Shown one piece after another: positions 43,460 through 49,297 of a DNA stretch of 49,297 nt. Under the pieces are notes generated by a model that worked only from the letters and a program-made list of their open reading frames with translations, did no database searches and was not told where the DNA came from. Source of the stretch: Lapidilactobacillus luobeiensis (GTDB lineage: Bacteria; Bacillota; Bacilli; Lactobacillales; Lactobacillaceae); contig NZ_BROC01000021.1 of the NCBI RefSeq assembly GCF_024345205.1, positions 1 to 49,297 on the forward strand, read 5' to 3'. Numbering within the stretch: the stretch's first letter is position 1; each line of letters starts with the position of its first letter. Position numbers and translations under genes: made by a program.

Positions 43460-43999
43460 ATGGTCAATTATGATGTAAATCGCGGCGTGGCGAAAATCTT
43501 GGTCACTTTGCAAAACGATACGACCGAGCAATTGAGTGTTTCTTTTGCTAGCCAAATTTTGTATCGCGATGTGTTGTTGGATCTGTTAGCAGTGACGCGG
43601 GAAGTGGAATTTCGCGATAACGCGCGGGCTCAAGATTATTTGAAAGATTTATTGCATTATTTTGCGACGACCAATCTTTCTTCGCCAATGTATGATGGCT
43701 TGGCCGATCGTCGCTCTAACGAATTGTTTGAGCCGTTTCATGAAACAGTGGCAGATGTCGTTTCACCACGAGCCAATGCGGAATATCCGGCGTTAGCTTG
43801 TCTCCAAGTTACTTTGCGTTTTCCATTAGTTGAGCGCCGTCAAACGGTGGAGTTTTTCGATAATCAGGGTAAGCAGATCAACTTGGGTAAGTTTATCGAA
43901 TTGGCTCACGGACCTTACGCGGATGAACATCAGAATCGCGACTTAGTTAATGCTTATTCGACGGTATTGCGTGATTTCGGGTTGGAAGTTCTGGCTTGA
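43460..43999 (+). CDS. Conserved-looking protein of unknown function, 179 residues
   Basis: I do not recognise this family. The protein is soluble, acidic, without signal peptide or membrane segment. It alternates predicted beta strands (GVAKILVTLQND, ALACLQVTLRFPLVERRQTVEFFD) and helices (DYLKDLLHYFATT). ATG 43460 is served by GAGGGAT, and a promoter (TTTATC, 17 bp, TACAAT) lies upstream, so it is likely expressed alone. A terminator follows. Codon use resembles its neighbours. Confidence 0.75.
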   Translation: MVNYDVNRGVAKILVTLQNDTTEQLSVSFASQILYRDVLLDLLAVTREVEFRDNARAQDYLKDLLHYFATTNLSSPMYDGLADRRSNELFEPFHETVADVVSPRANAEYPALACLQVTLRFPLVERRQTVEFFDNQGKQINLGKFIELAHGPYADEHQNRDLVNAYSTVLRDFGLEVLA

Positions 44000-44017
44000 T
44001 CGCCAGTCAAAATAATT

Positions 44018-44054
44018 GGGCGTCTGTGGCTTGTTGCTACAGGCGCCTTTTTTT
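44018..44054 (+). terminator. Terminator after the unknown protein gene
   Basis: GGGCGTCTGTGGC pairs with GCTACAGGCGCC (one mismatch and a G-T pair), followed by seven T. Confidence 0.85.
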
Positions 44055-44057
44055 GTT

Positions 44058-44874
44058 TTCTTGCTTGGCTGCAGGTGTGGCTTGGTTGGGATGTGGACGC
44101 AACCGCCTCAGGACGTTTGTCGTGGCTGGAACGCGGTGGGCATCATTTTGAGCCAATCCGAAACCCACGGCTTGTCTCAAAATCGAGCCTTATTCTAAGC
44201 GATAAATCGCTAAGAATAATCCCACCGCTGAGCCACACGTCCTGAGGCGGTTGCTAGGCAGAATTGAGCGGATCTGCAATCAAGTCGAAGAATTTGACGA
44301 AGTGCTTTTGCGAGCTAGAGGTCAAACAATCACCCACTTTTGAGTTGGTGCGGCAATGTCAACGGATTTGGATTAGGTGGTTGGTACAGTTTGCATTGGT
44401 TGAATATCTATACCGATTTTCTAGACAATTCTGGTAAAACCGACCGATTCAGCTGGTTTATGAAGAACTTGCCTTAGTTTATCAGACAGATTGCGCTGGT
44501 GTCACCAATTTAAAGCTTGTGACCACTAACCACGACCGTCAATGGCGTGACTCCCCATCAATTGGCAACAGCTTGTCAGTCGGCGTGAGTGTTCAAACGA
44601 CTGTTATAACGTTGAGCGGCTGGAGCGGAGCGTGGCGTTGGTGGTCCGTTCGTTTGTTGGCGGAGGGTCGGGCTGGGGGTGAGTCAGCCGCGATATTATT
44701 GTTGGCGATTTATCGCCTACAATAAGGCCGAGTTTTGAGATTTTCGGCGCACTTCCGAAAAGCTCAAAATCGTGCCCGCCGCGTTCCACCACCACCAGCC
44801 CGACCTGGAGCCCTACCACCTCTGCAATCCGCCAACGCCACGCGCAGCGCAAGCTGCGAACAGACTACTTTAAT
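44058..44874 (+). repeat. Long intergenic repeat, family A, copy A4
   Basis: Begins directly after a terminator. Domain 1 is closed by GCAACCGCCTCAGGACGT (44099-44116) and ACGTCCTGAGGCGGTTGC (44237-44254). Its inner hairpin repeats the TTATTCTAAGCGAT stem of A1. Domain 2 is larger than in other copies: GCGTGGCGTTGG (44630-44641) pairs with CCAACGCCACGC (44832-44843), and GGTCGGGCTGG (44666-44676) with CCAGCCCGACC (44795-44805). Inside are a TTATTGT...ACAATAA hairpin and a TTTTGAG...CTCAAAA hairpin. A GCAA-capped hairpin, perfect in its six pairs, ends the element at 44843-44858. The rest of the gap (44875-45053) has a GTTGCG/CGCAAC hairpin near 44900 and no clear promoter. Confidence 0.88.
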
Positions 44875-45053
44875 AACCCATACGGTTTCAAATACGTTGC
44901 GAAAGCTTTTCGCGCAACTTGTATGGTCCAGTAAATGACCGGGGCAAACCCGCCGCGCTAGCTATCGGCAGTGATTCTGAGTTAGAATACCCACGACAAT
45001 AAGAAATTTATTGGGAAGTTCATTGTCTCGAATTGGGGAACGAGGGAATTGAC

Positions 45054-47921
45054 ATGACATTAAGGAAAGCAACAACACCAACGGATCCAGCGTCAGACAG
45101 TGCAGCAATGATGGGGAAAAATGCGCCGACAAAATCGGTGGCTGGTCGTGCAGATGCGAAACGATCAAGTGGGTCGGTAACGACCGCGTGGGCAACGTTG
45201 TCCACAGCGGCGAGTCTGCAAGCGGCTGGCTCCAGACCAACAGGTTTGACTGCGGCCGAGGCGGCGCAACGTTTGCAAGAGAACGGTCCTAATCTGATCC
45301 AGAAAACCAAGCAAACATCAATGTTCAAAGTCTTCTTTAAGAACTTCAGTAGTTTGATGGCGCTGTTGCTTTGGGGCGCTGGGATCATTGCTGTGGTTGC
45401 CGGAATGACGGAACTGGGACTGGCGATCTGGGCGGTCAATTTGATCAATGGCTGTTTTAGCTTTTGGCAACAATATCGGGCCAACGCGGCGACTTCCGCG
45501 TTGCAGAAAATGTTGCCGAGCTATGCGAAAGTCACTCGAGGCGGCCAGGCCCAAAAAGTTTTAGTAGAGGAATTAGTTCCCGGTGACCTAGTCAATCTGA
45601 AAAGTGGAGATAATGTACCAGCAGATGGTCGGCTGTTACAGGCGGACGATCTGGAAGTCAATCAATCGGCGCTGACTGGTGAATCACTGACCGTCACCAA
45701 AGAAGCAACGGCGATGAGTGCGACTGAGATCCAAGCCGCCGGTCGGTTTGCGGAACGAGATCTGGTTTATGAGGGTACCGCCGTGGTCAAGGGTAGTGGG
45801 ACGATGTTGGTCACAGGTACAGGCATGGACACTGAGTTTGGCCAGATCGCCGCTTTGACTGGCAAAGTCGTGGCGGCCAAAAGCCCCTTGGAACGGGAGC
45901 TGGATCTTTTGACCCGACAGATCTCGATCATTGCTTTTGTGATTGGCGCGCTCTTTTTTGTGGCCGCTGTTTTTCTGGTCCATTATCCCGTCGCTGAATC
46001 TTTCATTTTCGCGCTGGGCATGATCGTGGCGTTTATTCCTGAGGGTTTGTTGCCGACAGTAACTTTGTCTTTGGCGATGGCCGTGCAGAAAATGGCCCAC
46101 CGCAACGCGCTAGTCAAGCATTTGAACAGCGTAGAGACATTGGGGGCAACGACCGTGATCTGTTCTGATAAAACTGGTACGTTGACAAAAAATGAAATGA
46201 CCATCGAGCAAGTTTGGTTGCCTGGGGGCCAATACCAAGTCAGTGGCACTGGCTATGAACCGATCGGGGTGGTCACGAAGAATGGCGCACGGATCGACTT
46301 GAGTCAGGAACCAGACCTGCTGCAATTATTGCGCGTTGGCGCTTTGAACAATGATTCTTTTCTACAAGTCGTTCGGGGCAAACATGAGATCGTTGGTAGC
46401 CCTGATGAAGGGAGTATTTTAGTTTTGGCTGGGAAGGCTGATTACGATCTTCCCGATGAACAGAAAAAATTTCAAAAATTGGATGAATTACCATTCGATT
46501 CGGAACGCAAACGAATGACCACGATCCGTCAAAATCAGACGGCGACTTGGGCATTCACTCGTGGGGGGATCGCTGAAGTCCTGGCCTGTTGTCAAACCTA
46601 TTTGGTTCATGGCAAGATTCTACCGTTAACACCGATTTTACGGCAACAATTCTTAACGCAAAATGACGCTTTCGCACGTGCAGGATTGCGGATCCTCGCT
46701 TATGCCTATCGCCAATTAGCAGAAAATGAGACCACTTATTCGATCACTGCGACGGAACATGATCTGACTTTTGTTGGGTTGACGGCCAGTCAGGATCCGC
46801 CCCGAGAAAATGTGATCGAGGCGATCCAGAAGTGCCATGATGCCAGTATCCGGATCATTATGGTCACGGGGGATTACGGGTTGACAGCTGAAAGCATCGC
46901 GCACAAAATCGGGGTGGTCCAAGGCAATGATGTTCGGGTCGTCACTGGAGAACAGCTCACGGCGATGAGTGATGCCGAGTTGCGCGAGAATCTGGGTCAT
47001 CAAATTATTTTTGCGCGCATGGCCCCAGAACAAAAATATCGGATCGTGACGAATCTGCAAGAAATGGGTGAGATCGTCGCCGCAACTGGCGATGGCGTCA
47101 ACGATGCGCCCGCTTTGAAGAAAGCCGATATCGGCGTGGCGATGGGCGTTACTGGAACTGATGTGGCTAAAGAAGCGGCGGATATGATCCTGACAGATGA
47201 CAATTTTGCCTCGATCGTCAACGCCATCGAAGAGGGGCGGACAGTTTACGCCAATATTCGTAAATTCTTACTCTATATTCTCAATAGCAACATGCCAGAA
47301 GCGGTACCCTCAGTATTGTTTTTATTTTCTAACGGCCTGATCCCTTTGCCACTGACTGTGATGCAGATTCTTTCGATCGATCTAGGGACGGATATGTTAC
47401 CCGCATTAGGCTTGGCCTCAGAACCCACCGAACCAGGCACGATGGCGCGACCACCACGAAAACGATCGGAACATTTATTGAATCGATCAGTGGCATTTAA
47501 AGCTTTTGCTTGGTATGGTCTTTGGGAATCTTTGATCGCTACGGCAGCTTATTTCTTCGTCAATTGGCGCGCTGGTTGGCCAGAACAAGCGTTGGCAAGC
47601 AGTGGTGAGGTCTATCGTCTGGCTACGACGATGACCTTAGCGGCGATCGTGTTCAGTCAGATCGGCACTGTCTTTAACTGTCGCACTAAAGAAGTTTCGC
47701 TGTTCAAAACCGGGATTTTTAGCAATACCCATGTGATTTTTGGCGTGATCTGTGAAGTTTGTTTACTCAGTTGTTTGATCTACATCCCATTCTTGCAACA
47801 GGCCTTCAACACCACTGGTCTTCATCTGCAAGATTGGGCCTTCCTGATCACCATCCCGATCCCCTTGATTTTGATCGAGGAATTGCGTAAATCGCTGTTG
47901 CGTCGTCGTCAGCAACAGTAA
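45054..47921 (+). CDS. P-type cation ATPase resembling the Na,K-ATPase alpha subunit
   Basis: 955-residue P2-type ATPase with TGES (208-211), phosphorylation site DKTGTLT (Asp372), GDGVNDAP near 680 and about ten membrane segments. The cation-site segments match the Na,K-ATPase alpha subunit more than Ca-ATPases: PEGLL at 329-333 (M4), SNMPE at 745-749 (M5) and IDLGTDMLPA from 775 (M6, Asp776 and Asp780). Ca pumps have PEGLPA and NLVTDGLPA there. An N-terminal low-complexity tail of about 55 residues precedes the domain. GAGGGAA serves ATG 45054. No beta subunit gene is adjacent. The ion is inferred: Na, K or H. Confidence 0.9.
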   Translation: MTLRKATTPTDPASDSAAMMGKNAPTKSVAGRADAKRSSGSVTTAWATLSTAASLQAAGSRPTGLTAAEAAQRLQENGPNLIQKTKQTSMFKVFFKNFSSLMALLLWGAGIIAVVAGMTELGLAIWAVNLINGCFSFWQQYRANAATSALQKMLPSYAKVTRGGQAQKVLVEELVPGDLVNLKSGDNVPADGRLLQADDLEVNQSALTGESLTVTKEATAMSATEIQAAGRFAERDLVYEGTAVVKGSGTMLVTGTGMDTEFGQIAALTGKVVAAKSPLERELDLLTRQISIIAFVIGALFFVAAVFLVHYPVAESFIFALGMIVAFIPEGLLPTVTLSLAMAVQKMAHRNALVKHLNSVETLGATTVICSDKTGTLTKNEMTIEQVWLPGGQYQVSGTGYEPIGVVTKNGARIDLSQEPDLLQLLRVGALNNDSFLQVVRGKHEIVGSPDEGSILVLAGKADYDLPDEQKKFQKLDELPFDSERKRMTTIRQNQTATWAFTRGGIAEVLACCQTYLVHGKILPLTPILRQQFLTQNDAFARAGLRILAYAYRQLAENETTYSITATEHDLTFVGLTASQDPPRENVIEAIQKCHDASIRIIMVTGDYGLTAESIAHKIGVVQGNDVRVVTGEQLTAMSDAELRENLGHQIIFARMAPEQKYRIVTNLQEMGEIVAATGDGVNDAPALKKADIGVAMGVTGTDVAKEAADMILTDDNFASIVNAIEEGRTVYANIRKFLLYILNSNMPEAVPSVLFLFSNGLIPLPLTVMQILSIDLGTDMLPALGLASEPTEPGTMARPPRKRSEHLLNRSVAFKAFAWYGLWESLIATAAYFFVNWRAGWPEQALASSGEVYRLATTMTLAAIVFSQIGTVFNCRTKEVSLFKTGIFSNTHVIFGVICEVCLLSCLIYIPFLQQAFNTTGLHLQDWAFLITIPIPLILIEELRKSLLRRRQQQ

Positions 47922-48129
47922 CCGGTAATATCCTGCCGTATTAAAGGCCGTCTTTCCCAAAAAGCGACCTTTCGTGCTGAGCGGATAAAAACTACCGATG
48001 ATTTTTTAGGGGGCGTAACGATTTGGCGCATTGAAAAAGCCCGTGATTTATCGCGGACAAATAAGTAAGCCTAGTGATTTGATTAGCGGTATACTTAAAT
48101 AAAATCAAACCAAAGTAAGAGGTAAACAA

Positions 48130-48654
48130 TTGGAAGTTGAGATGCGTCCTTTGAATCAGACCGACCTGCAGCCGCTTTTTGCAATCAAGTATGGCGTCCA
48201 AGCAGACCTGGCGTGGATGAAGTATAATGGCCCTTATTTTCAAGATCCCGTTTTGACGTGGCCAGAATATCAAAAGCTGGCCCCATCTTTTTGTGCAGAT
48301 CCTCATCGGCAACTGCTCTTGATCGATCAACGTGTGATCGGAGAAGTGACGGCCTATTGGGAGGATGGTGACTTGCATAAGTGGCTAGAAGTCGGGATCG
48401 CTATTTATGATCAGGATCTCTGGGGCCAGGGGATCGCAACCCAGGCGTTGAGAAAATGGTTACGGTATCTGTTTCAACAGCATCAAGAGCTGGCTCATCT
48501 CGGCTTTACCACTTGGTCGGGCAATCCCGGCATGATCCGGGTCGGCACAAAGGCGGGGATGAAGCAAGAGGGTGTGATCAGAAAGGTCCGCTATTGGCAA
48601 GGCAACTATTATGACTCGGTCAAGTTCGGCATTCTTCGCGCCGAGCTCAAATAG
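48130..48654 (+). CDS. GNAT family N-acetyltransferase
   Basis: 174-residue acetyltransferase of the RimJ/RimL-like GNAT group. The acetyl-CoA motif is YDQDLWGQGIATQALRKW, and the C-terminal part is TTWSGNPGMIRVGTKAGMKQEGVIRKVRYWQGNYYDSVKFGIL. Substrate unknown. The start is probably TTG at 48130, with AGAGG at 48117-48121; ATG 48142 is an alternative without a ribosome site. The 208 bp before it hold a weak hairpin after the ATPase gene (AAAGG...CCTTT, about 47944-47973) and no clear promoter. Confidence 0.88.
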   Translation: MEVEMRPLNQTDLQPLFAIKYGVQADLAWMKYNGPYFQDPVLTWPEYQKLAPSFCADPHRQLLLIDQRVIGEVTAYWEDGDLHKWLEVGIAIYDQDLWGQGIATQALRKWLRYLFQQHQELAHLGFTTWSGNPGMIRVGTKAGMKQEGVIRKVRYWQGNYYDSVKFGILRAELK

Positions 48655-48684
48655 ACAACACTTCCTTAACCAGTAGCAGTTTTG

Positions 48685-48735
48685 AAAAGCCCACTAGGAG
48701 CCAACGATTTTTCGTTGGCGCTAGTGGGCTTTTTA
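48685..48735 (+). terminator. Strong terminator after the acetyltransferase gene
   Basis: AAAAGCCCACTAG pairs with CTAGTGGGCTTTTT, with an inner CCAACG/CGTTGG hairpin. It also works as a terminator on the minus strand. Confidence 0.9.
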
Positions 48736-48744
48736 ATATTACTG

Positions 48745-49297
48745 CCGATTTGCAAAGTGCCATTTCTGTATTTTCCTATTCCGCTTGATTGCAAGTGTGG
48801 TTGGGTTTGGGTGTGGACGCAACCGCCTCAGGGCGTTTTTAGTGGCTGGAACGCAGTGGACACTGTTTTGAGCCAATCCGCAAAGGGCGCGGCTTGTCTC
48901 AAAATCAGGTCTTTGTTTAAGTGGCAAAGCCACAAAGACAAATTTCACTGCTGAGCCACACGCCCTGAGGCGGTTGCTAGGCAGAATTGCGCCTGTCTGC
49001 AATCAAGGTGAAGACATTAACGAAGTGCTTTTGCAAGTGCGGCGGGTAAAATAGTACCAATTCAATTAAAAAAGTCTCTGACTAGTTATCCTAACAGATT
49101 GTCCAGACTAATACGATCCAAACTCTATGATAGATGGCGTCAAGTTAACGTGGGTTTTAGTAATAAAGATATTTGCTAGAATTCATGAATACTGATGGTG
49201 CTGCTAAAACACCCAAACTCACTATTAAGTTTTCTTGGTACTATTGATTATGTGTAATACCATACTGCCATTCTCGTGGAAGCCCGCTAGCCTGAGC
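48745..49297 (+). repeat. Long intergenic repeat, family A, copy A5 (cut by window end)
   Basis: Begins 10 bp after a terminator with GCCGATTTGCAAAGTGC, shared with A2. Domain 1 arms GCAACCGCCTCAGGGCGT (48829-48846) and ACGCCCTGAGGCGGTTGC (48960-48977) are perfectly complementary over 18 bp. Inside, TTTTGAG pairs with CTCAAAA, and the inner hairpin has GTGGC/GCCAC. The linker follows A3 until about 49130, after which I cannot align it. Domain 2 is not reached. No gene is seen from 48655 to the end. Confidence 0.82.

Noticed and set aside
46110-46325. Minus-strand frames within the ATPase gene
   Set aside because: Shadows of the coding strand without ribosome sites or family features.

Overview
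The window reads as chromosome of a lactic acid bacterium of the family Lactobacillaceae. The gene order is the conserved Firmicutes housekeeping block (efp, nusB, folD, xseAB, argR, recN, gmk, rpoZ, priA, fmt, stp/pknB, rpmB, recG, plsX, acpP, rnc, smc, ftsY, ffh, rpsP, trmD, rplS). fab genes are absent between plsX and acpP, and GATC-rich codons (aag atc, gat cgc) are frequent. A Loigolactobacillus-like species is my guess, not a demonstrated call. No rRNA, tRNA, CRISPR array, transposase or phage gene was recognised. All genes but one, a small SOS-type gene at 9019-9360, lie on the plus strand.

Layout. 1-759: end of a long intergenic repeat, then the efp upstream region. 760-8857: translation factor, envelope-stress protein, transcription antitermination, one-carbon metabolism, exonuclease VII, isoprenoid synthesis, arginine repressor and RecN. 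8858-9601: large terminator hairpin, a lone minus-strand YolD-like gene under two LexA boxes, and the gmk upstream region. 9602-21507: nucleotide and CoA synthesis, replication restart, initiator tRNA formylation, rRNA methylation, the Stp/PknB signalling pair, RsgA, ThiN and L28. 21576-22612: a nested cluster of repeats. 22711-28396: YloU, FakA, RecG, PlsX and ACP, which link fatty-acid activation to phospholipid synthesis. 28521-30302: a solitary peptide-binding lipoprotein. 30409-31041: five tandem copies of a hairpin repeat. 31137-38814: RNase III, SMC and the SRP pathway (FtsY, YlxM, Ffh). 38856-39657: another long repeat. 39774-42251: S16, KhpA, RimM, TrmD and L19. 42432-49297: accessory genes (NAD(P)-binding protein, unknown protein, Na,K-ATPase-like P-type ATPase, GNAT acetyltransferase) interleaved with two more long repeats.

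The unusual content is in the intergenic DNA. Two repeat families, called A (about 800 bp) and B (about 126 bp) here, fill nearly every long gap. Both fold almost end to end into hairpins. Their stems differ between copies but the changes on the two arms compensate, while certain internal mismatches stay fixed. That pattern suggests selection on structure, in RNA or in single-stranded DNA. A copy of B sits inside a copy of A, and the other A copies show the uninterrupted site, so B has moved. Most A copies lie between the terminator of one operon and the promoter of the next. I recognise neither family. They are the best candidates for an undescribed element, but there is no database search behind that statement.
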